A model generated the notes under the pieces. That model ran no database searches. It had not been told where the DNA came from and was given only the letters and a program-made list of their open reading frames with translations. From Sedimentisphaerales bacterium (GTDB lineage: Bacteria > Planctomycetota > Phycisphaerae > Sedimentisphaerales > Anaerobacaceae): DNA of 64,000 nucleotides. Made by a program: the position numbers and the translations under genes. Positions 43,954-53,908 of this stretch are shown piece by piece; position 1 is the first letter of the stretch, and every line of letters begins with the position of its first letter. The stretch lies in contig JAFGRL010000017.1 in NCBI GenBank assembly GCA_016935195.1, positions 1-64,000 on the forward strand. The letters are read 5' to 3'.

Positions 43954-44820
43954 CTAATAGACACTCACCTTTATGGAATGATAGTCGATGGTGAATATCC
44001 GTTCCTGAAGAAATGCTCCAGGTTCACCCTCGCTGGCAGTATGCATTTTCAAATAAGCAGGATTGCCGTGAAAAATTTCTATCTTGCCCGGCAGCAAGAT
44101 GTTGCTCTTTTCAGCTTCTCTGTAATCATAAACACGAACCACCAAAGGTTTTGTTTTTTCATCACGTGGTAGCAAAATCACCTCAACCAACGAGTTGTCG
44201 AGACTCTGATAGTAAACAATCTTTGACGAATCAATAACCTCACTGGCAAAAGCACCGACGGATCCAGCCAACCGGTGAATAGGATAGTACCAATGTCCTT
44301 CAATCCTTATTGGCTGTTTCCCCTTAATAAATGCCGCAGGGGCCCCCACATTCTTATCTAACAAATCTGCCGGTATCGTCATCGCAATCAGAATCGCTTC
44401 AGCAAAGTCCTCAGCACCGACATCTGCAGGGAAAGCATTAATCCGCCTAACGCCTTTTAATGCACTAAAGCCTTCAGGTGATAACTGCCAGGTAAGTTCT
44501 CCTTCCGGTTCTGTGCCGACGATTCTGACCAACCGTAACCAGGGACAAATCTCATGATGCTGCTCGGTTAAATAAAAGCCTCCGTCCGAAGTATAAACCG
44601 TGAGCACGCAATCCAACTGGAGCTTTTTAGCTTTGGCCCAGGCCGTCCGGCCACCTGTGGCGTCTATTACTTCCATCGCATAGTCAGGTACCACAAAATT
44701 GGGGTCGGTCAAAGGCTCATAAATAACCTGCTTGCCCCTGGAGTTTTGCTGACATCCCACAAAAGCAAAAACCGCCAAAACAACAAGCCCATAAATAGTT
44801 CTGCTTAGCCGAGCGCTCAT
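43954..44820 (-). CDS. Hypothetical lipoprotein
   Basis: This 288-residue protein has a signal sequence with lipobox (IYGLVVLAVFAFVGC), so the mature part should be a lipid-anchored envelope protein starting at Cys23. The rest is mainly beta strands with alternating polar and apolar residues (LQLDCVLTVYTSDGGFYLTEQHHE), reminiscent of proteins with a LolA/LolB-like half barrel, though I cannot assign it. It lies between PFOR and the export cluster, all on the minus strand, with about 95 bases to PFOR. Function unknown. Confidence 0.72.
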   Translation of the reverse strand: MSARLSRTIYGLVVLAVFAFVGCQQNSRGKQVIYEPLTDPNFVVPDYAMEVIDATGGRTAWAKAKKLQLDCVLTVYTSDGGFYLTEQHHEICPWLRLVRIVGTEPEGELTWQLSPEGFSALKGVRRINAFPADVGAEDFAEAILIAMTIPADLLDKNVGAPAAFIKGKQPIRIEGHWYYPIHRLAGSVGAFASEVIDSSKIVYYQSLDNSLVEVILLPRDEKTKPLVVRVYDYREAEKSNILLPGKIEIFHGNPAYLKMHTASEGEPGAFLQERIFTIDYHSIKVSVY

Positions 44821-44915
44821 TTTAACCCTCCAAAGAATAACAGTTACTCTAATTGTTCTTGTGAGCTTCTGCGGGCCCTATTTTGCTCTTTTTTGCAAAA
44901 TGGGAACCCTGCCAT

Positions 44916-47900
44916 TTACTGCTTTGCCACAGTTTTCTCGCCCTTGACTTTCTCCTGCTTCGAATCGCATACCGGCAGTGCCGCAAGTTGTTCCAGCAAA
45001 GCATATCTCTGCGCAGCATCACCGGCTGCAAGTTTAATTAGTTGCGCTGCCTCACGGGGTTTCGACTGTCGCAATGTACGGTAACGATTCTCACCATAAG
45101 CATATTCTGCAAAATCCAGAGCCGGGGCCTTTGAATCAAGCTGCAACGGATTCTTGCCTTGCTCTGCAAGCCGAGGGTCAAACCTGTACAGCGGCCAATG
45201 TCCGCACTCAACAGCCTTTTTTTGCTCCTGATAACCCTCGGTCATATTAATCCCATGAGCGATACAATGTGAATATGCAATTATAAGCGAAGGCCCATCG
45301 TAGGCTTCAGCCTCAACAAATGCTTTTACAGTCTGATTCGCATTGGCACCCATCGCCACGTAAGCTACATAAATATTGCCATAAGTCATTGCAAGAAGCC
45401 CAAGGTTCTTCTTCGGACTTGGCTTGCCGCCGGCTGCAAACTTGGCCACAGCCGCCCTTGGTGTTGACTTTGACATCTGCCCACCGGTATTGGAATAAAC
45501 TTCCGTATCCAGAACAAGCACATTAACATCAGCACCACTGGCCAAAACATGGTCGAGTCCACCATAGCCGATATCGTAGGCCCAGCCATCACCGCCCAAA
45601 GCCCAGACGCATTTTCGCACAAGGTAATCTGCAACAGCGAGTAGGTGCTTACACTCTGGACATCCGTTCCTTTCACAGAGCTTCTTCAGTTCATCTATTC
45701 GCACCCGCTGCTGCTCAATAGCTGATTGGCTTGGATCGTTCGCTAACGTAACCTCCCGGATTTCCTTAGCCAAATGCCCTTCAACACACCCTTTGGCATC
45801 CACTTTGCCGAGAAGCTCAAGTGCAAGCTCTCTAAACTTATTCACTGTCAGCCTCATACCAAGGGCAAACTCTGCGTTGTCCTCAAACAGGCTGTTACTC
45901 CAGGCAGGTCCTCTGCCGTCGGCTCGCTTGGTATAGGGAGTAGTTGGCAGATTGCCGCCATAAATTGAAGAACAGCCGGTGGAATTCCCGATCAAAGCTC
46001 TATCACCAAACAACTGGGTCAGGAGTTTAACATAAGCAGTCTCACCACAACCGGCACAAGCACCCGAGTATTCAAACAAAGACTGAATGAACTGACTGCC
46101 TTTAACCGTACCAGGGTTGAAAAGATTTCTATCTGTGTTCGGAATAGACAGAAAGTACTTGTAATTCTCCCGCTCTGAAGCACGAATAGGCTCCTGCAAC
46201 GACATATTTATTGCTTTTCTTCCGGTCGGCTTTTTATTTTCGTCTTTCTCCTGGGCCGGACAGTTAAGCACACAAGCACCACAGCCGGTGCAGTCCTCAG
46301 GGGCAACCTGTACCGTGAACTTCATACCGGCAAAATCTTTACCCTTGGCATCAACACTCTTAAAGGTCTTTGGCGCATCTTCAAGATACCCGGGCTCATA
46401 CGCCTTTATCCTTATGGCTGCATGCGGACAAAGCAGAGAACATCTGCCGCACTGGATACAAACCTCCGGCTCCCAAACAGGTATATGAACCGCAATGTTG
46501 CGCTTCTCGTACTGGGTTGTGCCGCTTGGAAACTTGCCGTCTGCCGGCATCTTGCTTACTGGAAGTTTATCTCCACGAAGCGATATAAGTTCCGCAGTAA
46601 CATCCCTGACAAAATCCGGCGCATCTTCCGGCACGGCCGGCCTCATCTTTATCTTGCTGGTTACTTTATCCGGAACTTCAACCTCATAGACCCTGTCAAT
46701 AGAGCCATCAACAGCGGCATAATTCTTCTGGACAACTTTTTCGCCTTTTTTGCCGTAGGTTTTCTTTATTGCATTCTTTATTGCCTTTATCGCGGTATCG
46801 AGTGGGACAATACTGCTGATTTTGAAAAACGCCGTCTGCATAATTACATTGATTCGAGCACCAAGCCCAAGCTCCTGGGCGAGAGAAATTGCATCAATTA
46901 CATAAAACTTTAGGTTCTTGTCGATTATTTGCTGCTGAACCTCTCGCGGCAGGGTATTCCAGACTTTATCTTTGTCGTGGATACTGGTCAGTAAAAACGT
47001 TGCGCCTTGACGCGCCGATGAGAGCATATCATACTTTTCCAAAAAGCTCGGATTATGGCACGCAATAAAATCGGCCTTACTAACAAGATATGGCCTTCGA
47101 ATAAGCCGCTTGCCAAATCGCAAGTGTGATATCGTAATGGCACCGGCTTTCCGAGAATCATAGACAAAATAACCCTGTGCATAGTTATCAGTTAATTCAC
47201 CGATAATTTTTATCGAGTTTTTATTTGCACCAACCGTGCCATCAGAGCCAAGACCATAAAACATTGCCGAGAAAAGTCCTTCGCTTGGAATCTCAACTGT
47301 TTCATCAACCTCGATACTTTTGTTAGTAACATCATCAATAATACCAACCGTAAAACCGTTTTTTGGCTTCTCAGCATCAAGATTGTCGAACACAGCCTTG
47401 ACCATAGCGGGAGTGAATTCTTTTGAGCCAAGGCCGTATCGTCCACCAACAATCAAAGGATACTCTGAAAAAGGTGCTTCGCCTGCAGCCATTGCTTCAC
47501 CCACGGATGTTCGAACATCAAGGTACAAGGGCTCACCTAAAGAGCCGGGCTCTTTGGTTCTGTCCAGCACCGCAATTTTCTTAACCGTCTTTGGCAAAGC
47601 ACTCATAAAATGTTCAGTGCTAAATGGCCTAAACAAACGTACCTTTACCAAACCGACTTTCTGTCCCTTTGAAACCAGATGGTCTATCGTCTCATGAGCC
47701 GTATCTGCGCCGCTTCCCATAATGATAATGACTTTCTCAGCATCCTTGGCACCGACATAATCAAACAGGTGGTAGCTTCGTCCAACCACTTTAGTGAACT
47801 TATCCATCGTTTCCTGAACTATTTCAGGTGCCGCCAAATAAAACTTATTCACAGTCTCTCTGCCCTGGAAATAGACATCCGGATTCTGTGCAGTGCCGGA

Positions 47901-48545
47901 AATTACAGGCCTGTCCGGCGATAAAGCTCTGGCCTTATGTGCCCGTACGAGCTCATCATCAATTATTGTACGCATATCATCAAATGTTAGCTGCTCGACC
48001 TTTTGAACTTCGTGGCTTGTTCTGAAACCGTCAAAAAAGTGCACAAATGGAACCCGGCAGGCCAGAGTCGCCTGCTGGGCAATCAGCGCAAAATCCATAA
48101 CCTCCTGAATGTTGCACGAAGAAATAAAACCAAAGCCGGTTTGACGACAGGCCATAACATCCGAGTGGTCGCCGAATATAGAAAGGGCCTGACAGGCTAA
48201 AGACCTTGCTGAAACGTGAAAGACAGTCGGCAGCAGTTCGCCGGCTATCTTATACATATTTGGTATCATAAGCAGCAAACCCTGTGAAGCCGTAAATGTA
48301 GTTGTCAAAGCTCCTGTTGCCAGTGCTCCGTGTATAGCACCCGATGCTCCACCTTCTGACTGCATCTCAGTAACCGAAGGCAGAGTACCCCAGATGTTCG
48401 GCTCACCTGCTGTAGTCTTTGCATCGGCGATCTCACCCATCGACGAACTGGGTGTAATGGGATATATTGCAATTACTTCGTTTGTGGCATGTGCCACATA
48501 TGCAGCCGCTGTATTACCATCTATAGTAACCATCTTGCGATTCAT
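44916..48545 (-). CDS. nifJ: Pyruvate:ferredoxin (flavodoxin) oxidoreductase
   Basis: A single-chain PFOR of 1209 residues from the preferred ATG (MNRKMVTIDGNTAAAY). The longer ORF adds 29 residues, and AGGTGG lies correctly before the inner start. It converts pyruvate and CoA to acetyl-CoA, CO2 and reduced ferredoxin. Domains in order are the pyrimidine-binding domain I (AIYPITPSSSMGE), the gamma-like domain III, a two-cluster ferredoxin domain (CIQCGRCSLLCPHA and CTGCGACVLNCPA), and the TPP-binding domain (CAGCGETAYVKLL and GGDGWAYDIGYGGLDHVLASG). The C-terminus matches the usual single-chain length. Its presence indicates an anaerobic or fermentative lifestyle. Confidence 0.95.
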   Translation of the reverse strand: MNRKMVTIDGNTAAAYVAHATNEVIAIYPITPSSSMGEIADAKTTAGEPNIWGTLPSVTEMQSEGGASGAIHGALATGALTTTFTASQGLLLMIPNMYKIAGELLPTVFHVSARSLACQALSIFGDHSDVMACRQTGFGFISSCNIQEVMDFALIAQQATLACRVPFVHFFDGFRTSHEVQKVEQLTFDDMRTIIDDELVRAHKARALSPDRPVISGTAQNPDVYFQGRETVNKFYLAAPEIVQETMDKFTKVVGRSYHLFDYVGAKDAEKVIIIMGSGADTAHETIDHLVSKGQKVGLVKVRLFRPFSTEHFMSALPKTVKKIAVLDRTKEPGSLGEPLYLDVRTSVGEAMAAGEAPFSEYPLIVGGRYGLGSKEFTPAMVKAVFDNLDAEKPKNGFTVGIIDDVTNKSIEVDETVEIPSEGLFSAMFYGLGSDGTVGANKNSIKIIGELTDNYAQGYFVYDSRKAGAITISHLRFGKRLIRRPYLVSKADFIACHNPSFLEKYDMLSSARQGATFLLTSIHDKDKVWNTLPREVQQQIIDKNLKFYVIDAISLAQELGLGARINVIMQTAFFKISSIVPLDTAIKAIKNAIKKTYGKKGEKVVQKNYAAVDGSIDRVYEVEVPDKVTSKIKMRPAVPEDAPDFVRDVTAELISLRGDKLPVSKMPADGKFPSGTTQYEKRNIAVHIPVWEPEVCIQCGRCSLLCPHAAIRIKAYEPGYLEDAPKTFKSVDAKGKDFAGMKFTVQVAPEDCTGCGACVLNCPAQEKDENKKPTGRKAINMSLQEPIRASERENYKYFLSIPNTDRNLFNPGTVKGSQFIQSLFEYSGACAGCGETAYVKLLTQLFGDRALIGNSTGCSSIYGGNLPTTPYTKRADGRGPAWSNSLFEDNAEFALGMRLTVNKFRELALELLGKVDAKGCVEGHLAKEIREVTLANDPSQSAIEQQRVRIDELKKLCERNGCPECKHLLAVADYLVRKCVWALGGDGWAYDIGYGGLDHVLASGADVNVLVLDTEVYSNTGGQMSKSTPRAAVAKFAAGGKPSPKKNLGLLAMTYGNIYVAYVAMGANANQTVKAFVEAEAYDGPSLIIAYSHCIAHGINMTEGYQEQKKAVECGHWPLYRFDPRLAEQGKNPLQLDSKAPALDFAEYAYGENRYRTLRQSKPREAAQLIKLAAGDAAQRYALLEQLAALPVCDSKQEKVKGEKTVAKQ

Positions 48546-48808
48546 TTTACTTCCACCTCTTACAAAAACAAACGGCCATTTAACTTCTTCACAGCTCAGG
48601 AATAACAACGCCCCACACGAGAAAATGGCCAACCAAAGATAACCAGCAGCCGAAAATTTTAGACTTAGATGCGCTGCCCTGAACCGCTTTTATACAACCT
48701 TTTTGCAAATCAGGCAATGTAAAAGCTCAATTTGACAAAAGGACTGTTCGAAACAACTATCCAAAGGCAACAAATAAATCGCCCTAATTGCTGTATCTCC
48801 ATCGACTT

Positions 48809-49738
48809 TCAGTGTATTTCCGTTTCACAAGTTCCTATACCGTGTCGGTAAAAATTAAACTGCACATTCGGATGTTCGGCCAACAACGACATCGGTACGG
48901 CACTGTCCGCTATTTTTTTACCAATCATCAATGTAGTAAGACGCATCCCAAATGCATTATCGTGATTTCCCGCCTGCCAAATCGAAACCTTTTCAGCCTG
49001 CCAGGTCTGTACGGGGCCGACAGTTATTGCCTTTGTCGGAACACCGGTAACTACACCCCCGCCGGACGTCCGTGCGTTCTGCATCAAGGTTACAGGATGC
49101 AAATCAACAACCCGTGTCGTCAGCTTGCCGAACTCTTGTGGTGAAGGAGGCTTATCCTTATATTCGCCTTGGCGCTTAAAAGGATCGTTAAAGGCCCAGT
49201 GTTTTATATCCCCTTGTCCGCCCTGCATAACCGCACAGCGAACACCCTGCCAGCTTTTAATATATTCTGTCGGGTCAGCCTTGGGAAAATGCAGATTTTG
49301 ACGTGGCATTTTTAGCTCATCACGAATCCTGTCAAAGCAAAGCTCCTTATCTGCCCTGGCAAAACTCAAGGGATGTGTTTCCGGCACCTCTTTGCCGTCC
49401 TTGTACCATTCGTCCATTCCCCAGAAATGCGCATCCGGCAGCTTCAAACCCAGCTCGTTGACAAGTCTTGCAACAAGCGGCAACTGCTCGGTGGGCCCGA
49501 TGGGCCCGCAGATACCAACAGGATTATCTGTAGTTGCCTGCTTCCAGGCCGTTACATACTCCAGGGCCTCGGCCAAATAAAAATCTTCCAACGTATCATA
49601 GAAGACAACTCTAAAACCATCTCGCGACAGGCCCAGGACATCCTTGGCTGTCAACTTTGCTGCATCATTGAGAATTTCATCATCAAGGGTGGTATAATCC
49701 CACCATCCCGGTGCCAACATACTTTGTTTTCGCGCCAC
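48809..49738 (-). CDS. NagB-like glucosamine-6-phosphate deaminase family protein
   Basis: This 309-residue protein has the NagB/RpiA fold pattern: [17 protein letters not shown] where NagB has its phosphate loop, FWGMDEWY in place of the NagB MDEY, and [16 protein letters not shown] in place of GxGxDGHIAFNEP. Key positions are altered ([11 protein letters not shown] lacks the canonical DGH), so activity may differ from true glucosamine-6-phosphate deaminase. It starts at a GTG with AGGAGG 7 bases upstream. It follows the PIG-L deacetylase gene by 12 bases, a pairing that suggests amino-sugar catabolism. Confidence 0.78.
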   Translation of the reverse strand: MARKQSMLAPGWWDYTTLDDEILNDAAKLTAKDVLGLSRDGFRVVFYDTLEDFYLAEALEYVTAWKQATTDNPVGICGPIGPTEQLPLVARLVNELGLKLPDAHFWGMDEWYKDGKEVPETHPLSFARADKELCFDRIRDELKMPRQNLHFPKADPTEYIKSWQGVRCAVMQGGQGDIKHWAFNDPFKRQGEYKDKPPSPQEFGKLTTRVVDLHPVTLMQNARTSGGGVVTGVPTKAITVGPVQTWQAEKVSIWQAGNHDNAFGMRLTTLMIGKKIADSAVPMSLLAEHPNVQFNFYRHGIGTCETEIH

Positions 49739-49750
49739 TTTGTTACCTCC

Positions 49751-50506
49751 TTAAATTATGTGAACCAATTCTCCTAATTCGGCCTTCAATATGTTCTCCT
49801 CCGGATAAGCTTCTCCTAAATGCTGACGAAAACCTTCGCCAAAACTGCTGCTGATTGCTTCGCCGCGCAATCGGGAGAACCTCTTCATAAATTCGACATA
49901 TTCGTCCACACCGTGATGCTTCAGAAGCCAGGTTCTTTGGCTTTCGTGACATTTTAACATCTTCTCCTTTGTCTGGATTACGCCACTTATATCAACAATC
50001 ATCTGCGGCTTTATCTCATTGCCGAAAATATCCCTGCCCCTGACGGCATCAACATAATACAAAAAAGGCACCGGCTCAAATGATTCGGCACCTTTAGTTT
50101 CTATATTCGGAATACCACTGGAAAAACACGCAGTCATTGCAATTTTACTTGCCGTTGTATGGTCAACCATATAATCTACCGGACTGGCTGTGAAAACGAC
50201 AGCAGGTTGAATTTGACGCATCAGTTTAATCGCCTTTAACAGAGTCGGCTTGTCATACATTACAAATATGTCCTCACATTCGAGACAATGGTAGGAGCCG
50301 CCTAAGATTTTCGCAGATTCGGCAGCTTCGGCCTTGCGTATATCGCTTATTTGTTTACTATTGAGCTCCTTCGAGCCGCAGTCCCCCGCCGTCATAGTTG
50401 CAATATGAATCTGCCAGCCCCTCTGGGCAAGCAAAGCCAACGTCCCTGCGCACATAAATTCCGCATCGTCAGGATGGGCAAATAAACCAAAAACAACCTT
50501 ATTCAT
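49751..50506 (-). CDS. PIG-L/LmbE-family deacetylase
   Basis: A 251-residue zinc-dependent N-deacetylase. The metal-binding AHPDDAEF motif is at the N-terminus, with Asp/His ligands expected, and VDYMVDHTTASKIA supplies the second His. Family members remove acetyl groups from GlcNAc-type substrates (for example GlcNAc-PI, GlcNAc-malate, chitobiose). It is paired with a NagB-like gene 12 bases downstream, so deacetylation followed by deamination of an N-acetylated amino sugar is plausible. GGAGAG precedes the ATG by about 5 bases. Divergent from the DUF2344 gene across 102 bases. Confidence 0.85.
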   Translation of the reverse strand: MNKVVFGLFAHPDDAEFMCAGTLALLAQRGWQIHIATMTAGDCGSKELNSKQISDIRKAEAAESAKILGGSYHCLECEDIFVMYDKPTLLKAIKLMRQIQPAVVFTASPVDYMVDHTTASKIAMTACFSSGIPNIETKGAESFEPVPFLYYVDAVRGRDIFGNEIKPQMIVDISGVIQTKEKMLKCHESQRTWLLKHHGVDEYVEFMKRFSRLRGEAISSSFGEGFRQHLGEAYPEENILKAELGELVHII

Positions 50507-50608
50507 AGTCGCTCTCCAAAATCATTTTTGAAAAAACTTGTTTATGAGCCAAAAACAATCATAATATAAAAATTTGAGTTTTACAATTATTTTAGCTTAC
50601 AAGGAAAA

Positions 50609-51286
50609 ATGGAAGATTTCTCTTCGGCCTCAGACAGGCGGAAAGTATTACTGGCAATTAAGTTCAAGCTCTACGGCACCCTGAGATTTCTATCGCACGC
50701 TGAGCTTTTAAGGCTCTTCAGGCATTCTGCCATCCGAGCCGGTTTAGAACTTCGATACAGCCAGGGCTTTAATCCCCATCCGAAAATCTCTCTGCCTTTG
50801 CCCAAGAGCACGGGAATCGAGTTAGACGAAGATATGCTTTGCCTTCAATTAGAATCAGATAATTCCGAGCAAACACTGTCTAACATTAAATCCCGGCTGT
50901 CACAACAGCTGCCCACCGGCCTGGAGCTGACAAAAGCCGACGCTCTGGCAGCAAAAACCAAAGTTCAACCGGTACTGGCTACCTATCTTTTCCATCTGCG
51001 CCTATCGCATCTTACTGATAACCTCGAAGAAAAAATTCTGTCTCTTATGGGCAAAAACATACTCAATGTTGCACGGGTATATTCCAAACTACCAGGCCGA
51101 AATGTAAACGTCAGGCCTTTCCTCGAATCGATAAGATTAGATGGCCAAAAGATCGTCGCTAAGTGCAGGGTCTGTCAAGATGGTTCTATACGACCTGGCG
51201 AAATCATCCAATTACTACAGCTAAATGCAGAAAAGTTAGCTAAACCTATAAGACGCTCAAACGTACAATGGCTGATAACCAATTGA
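50609..51286 (+). CDS. DUF2344 protein (radical-SAM-associated, TIGR03936-like)
   Basis: This 225-residue protein matches the DUF2344 family: KLYGTLRFLSHAELLRLFRHSAIRAGL followed by YSQGFNPHPKISLPLPKSTGIE. In many bacteria this domain is fused to, or follows, a TIGR03960-type radical SAM protein and sits next to rng. Here the radical SAM partner is missing from the window, but the RNase E/G gene follows by 10 bases, keeping half of that arrangement. Exact biochemical role is not established. Confidence 0.85.
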   Translation: MEDFSSASDRRKVLLAIKFKLYGTLRFLSHAELLRLFRHSAIRAGLELRYSQGFNPHPKISLPLPKSTGIELDEDMLCLQLESDNSEQTLSNIKSRLSQQLPTGLELTKADALAAKTKVQPVLATYLFHLRLSHLTDNLEEKILSLMGKNILNVARVYSKLPGRNVNVRPFLESIRLDGQKIVAKCRVCQDGSIRPGEIIQLLQLNAEKLAKPIRRSNVQWLITN

Positions 51287-51296
51287 AGGAAAGAAA

Positions 51297-52829
51297 ATGG
51301 CAAGAGAAATGCTTGTAAATGTCGCCGAAACCGAAGAATGCAGAGTAGCGATAGTTGATGACGGTTCACTCGAAGAATTATATATCGAAAGAGCAGGCCT
51401 AAGCAGGCATGTCGGCAACATTTATAAGGCAAAAGTGGTAAATGTCGAATCCGGAATCCAGGCAGCGTTTCTGGATTTCGGAATTGGCAAAAACGGCTTT
51501 CTGCATGTCAGCGACCTCCATCCACGCTATTTTGCAGAAACAAAAGGCACAAGCCAGGGTGCTGAAAAAATAGGCCGGAGAACCGCCTTAAAGGAAAGGC
51601 TGCCGATTCAAAAGTGCCTGCACAAGGGCGACGAACTCGTCGTACAGGTTACAAAGGAAGGACTCAAAGGAAAAGGACCAACCCTCAGCACATATCTTGC
51701 TCTGCCCGGAAAGTATCTTGTTATGATGCCCTGGATGCAAAAACACGGCATCTCTCATAAAATCGATGATGACCAGGAGCGAAAGAGACTGCGCCAAATA
51801 CTACAAGAGAGCAAACCGCCGAAGCAGCAGGGTTTTATTATTCGAACGGCAGGTCTGGGATGCTCTAAGAGCGATATCCAAAACGATTTAAGATATCTTC
51901 AACGGCTCTGGAAGGCTATCGAAAAAAGGATAGATGCACAAAAAGCACCGGGCGAGATCTACCAGGAATCAGACCTCGTTATCCGCACACTAAGGGATGT
52001 CTTCAACAGCAAGATAAGCAGAATAATTTGCGACTCACAAAATGTAGTTAAGAAAATTAAAGACTTTCTCGCAATAGCTACTCCACGACTTAAACGCCGC
52101 GTATCACACTACGATGACAGAGTACCACTTTTCCACAACTATGGCATCGAAGACGAAATCACTAAAATTCAGTCCAGAACCGTCCAGCTTAAAAGCGGTG
52201 GTTCAATTATAATAGAGCAAACAGAGGCCCTGGTCTCCATAGATGTGAACAGCGGCAAATACCGAAAGCATCAAAATGCCGAACAAACGGCTTACAAAAT
52301 CAACATTGAGGCAGCAGCCGAAATCGCCCGGCAGCTTAGGTTAAGAGACCTTGGCGGCCTGATAATTTGTGACTTCATAGATATGAGGAACCAAAAGCAC
52401 CGCAGGGATGTTGAAAAGAACTTTCGAAACGCCGTTAAAGCAGACCGTGCCCGCAACAAAATACTCAGAATAAGCAGATTCGGCATCATAGAAATGACAC
52501 GGCAGAGAATGCGCCCCTCCCTGCAGTCGGCCACCTATTTGGCCTGTCCACATTGCGGCGGAACGGGCTTTGTCAAAAGCCACGAGTCACTCGCTATTGA
52601 AATAATACGTTTGCTAAATCTTTCTGCAACAAAGGAGAATATCAAACGTCTCGAGCTGTTTGTCTCACCGGAAGCTGCTGATTATCTGCAGAATGAGAAA
52701 AGAACCGCCATCGCCCAGATGGAGCAACAAAGCGACAAGCGGATTATAATTCGCTCCTCTTCCGGCTACACCGGTGAAAAACACGACCTGGTTTGCTACA
52801 ACGAGCAAGGCACCGTGGTAAAGTTGTAG
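51297..52829 (+). CDS. rng: Ribonuclease E/G
   Basis: A 510-residue endoribonuclease of the RNase E/G family, of RNase G-like length with no long C-terminal scaffold. It has an N-terminal S1 domain (RHVGNIYKAKVVNVESGIQAAFLDFG), the catalytic DNase I-like region with acidic residues in LVSIDVNSGKY and IICDFIDM, and the zinc-link CPHCGGTG. AAGGAA precedes the ATG. It takes part in rRNA and mRNA 5'-end processing. It follows the DUF2344 gene by 10 bases and is followed directly by kdsD. Confidence 0.93.
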   Translation: MAREMLVNVAETEECRVAIVDDGSLEELYIERAGLSRHVGNIYKAKVVNVESGIQAAFLDFGIGKNGFLHVSDLHPRYFAETKGTSQGAEKIGRRTALKERLPIQKCLHKGDELVVQVTKEGLKGKGPTLSTYLALPGKYLVMMPWMQKHGISHKIDDDQERKRLRQILQESKPPKQQGFIIRTAGLGCSKSDIQNDLRYLQRLWKAIEKRIDAQKAPGEIYQESDLVIRTLRDVFNSKISRIICDSQNVVKKIKDFLAIATPRLKRRVSHYDDRVPLFHNYGIEDEITKIQSRTVQLKSGGSIIIEQTEALVSIDVNSGKYRKHQNAEQTAYKINIEAAAEIARQLRLRDLGGLIICDFIDMRNQKHRRDVEKNFRNAVKADRARNKILRISRFGIIEMTRQRMRPSLQSATYLACPHCGGTGFVKSHESLAIEIIRLLNLSATKENIKRLELFVSPEAADYLQNEKRTAIAQMEQQSDKRIIIRSSSGYTGEKHDLVCYNEQGTVVKL

Positions 52830-52894
52830 GAATCACATATAATTATCTATTTGAAACTCTATCTAACCAACAAACTAATTTGGAGCTTAACAAA

Positions 52895-53872
52895 GTGAAA
52901 TTCGACCTTGATTATGCTCGAAGAGTGATCGAAAGCGAATCCGAAGCTATCAAAAGCATCACGCGAATAGTTGATGACTCGTTCGCTACAGCTGCTATGA
53001 TGCTCTATCAGTGCAAGGGCTCGGCCATAGTAAGCGGCATAGGCAAAGCCGGTATCATAGGCCGGAAAATAAGCGCAACTTTGGCTTCTACCGGAACACC
53101 GAGCCACTTTCTGCATCCGGCCGAAGCCGTCCACGGCGACCTTGGCAGAGTTCGAGAAGGTGATGTTGTTCTCGTCTTAAGCTATGGGGGTGAAACTGAA
53201 GAAGTCATTCGACTAATAAACCTTGTCAAACAACTGCAGGTGCAACTTATAGCAATGACCTCAGACGAGGATTCAACGTTGAGCAGACACAGTGACGTGG
53301 TTCTTTGTCTGGGTAAAATGTCCGAGGCCTGTCCGCTCGGTGTCGCCCCAAGCGTTTCAACCACCTGTATGCTTGCAGTTGGCGATGCACTTGCATTTAC
53401 GGTTATGAAGGCAAGAAACTTTAGTGTCGAGGACTATGTAAGATTCCACCCCGGGGGCTCACTCGGCTCGAAACTTATGACCGTAGAGCAGTCTATGATG
53501 TTCAAGCCCGGGGAAAAGCTGCCTATAGTTAATGTCAACTCTACACTTAAACAGATGCTTGAAAAAACAAAGGATATTAAACGCCATGGTGCGGTAATGG
53601 TCGTTGACAATAATGGAAGATTGGCTGGAATAATCACTGATGCTGACCTGCGCAGGCTCATTACCAAACAAGGCCCAGGTGCCTTCGAAGTAAACACCGG
53701 CAAAGCTATGACATCTGACTGTAAAAGAATAAGAATTGATGCTCTTGCAGCCGAGGCTACAGCAATGTTTCACAAATACAGAATTGACGAACTGCCGGTT
53801 GTTGACCGTGATGATAGGCCTGTTGGTCTGATAGATGTACAGGATATTGTTACAATAAAAGTTGTCGGCTAA
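52895..53872 (+). CDS. kdsD: Arabinose-5-phosphate isomerase (KdsD/KpsF)
   Basis: A 325-residue protein from the preferred GTG start (MKFDLDYARRVIESESEAI), where GGAG lies 9 bases upstream. The track's longer form begins at a TTG inside rng. It has an N-terminal SIS sugar-isomerase domain (SGIGKAGIIGRKISATLASTGTPS, and EAVHGDLG with the catalytic His) and two C-terminal CBS domains. It isomerises ribulose-5-phosphate to arabinose-5-phosphate, the precursor of Kdo. It is followed by kdsC and an lptC-like gene, the same order as in Gram-negative LPS loci. Confidence 0.92.
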   Translation: MKFDLDYARRVIESESEAIKSITRIVDDSFATAAMMLYQCKGSAIVSGIGKAGIIGRKISATLASTGTPSHFLHPAEAVHGDLGRVREGDVVLVLSYGGETEEVIRLINLVKQLQVQLIAMTSDEDSTLSRHSDVVLCLGKMSEACPLGVAPSVSTTCMLAVGDALAFTVMKARNFSVEDYVRFHPGGSLGSKLMTVEQSMMFKPGEKLPIVNVNSTLKQMLEKTKDIKRHGAVMVVDNNGRLAGIITDADLRRLITKQGPGAFEVNTGKAMTSDCKRIRIDALAAEATAMFHKYRIDELPVVDRDDRPVGLIDVQDIVTIKVVG

Positions 53873-53908
53873 TTGAAAAAAATCATTACATTAACAGGAG
53901 TTAGGGAA

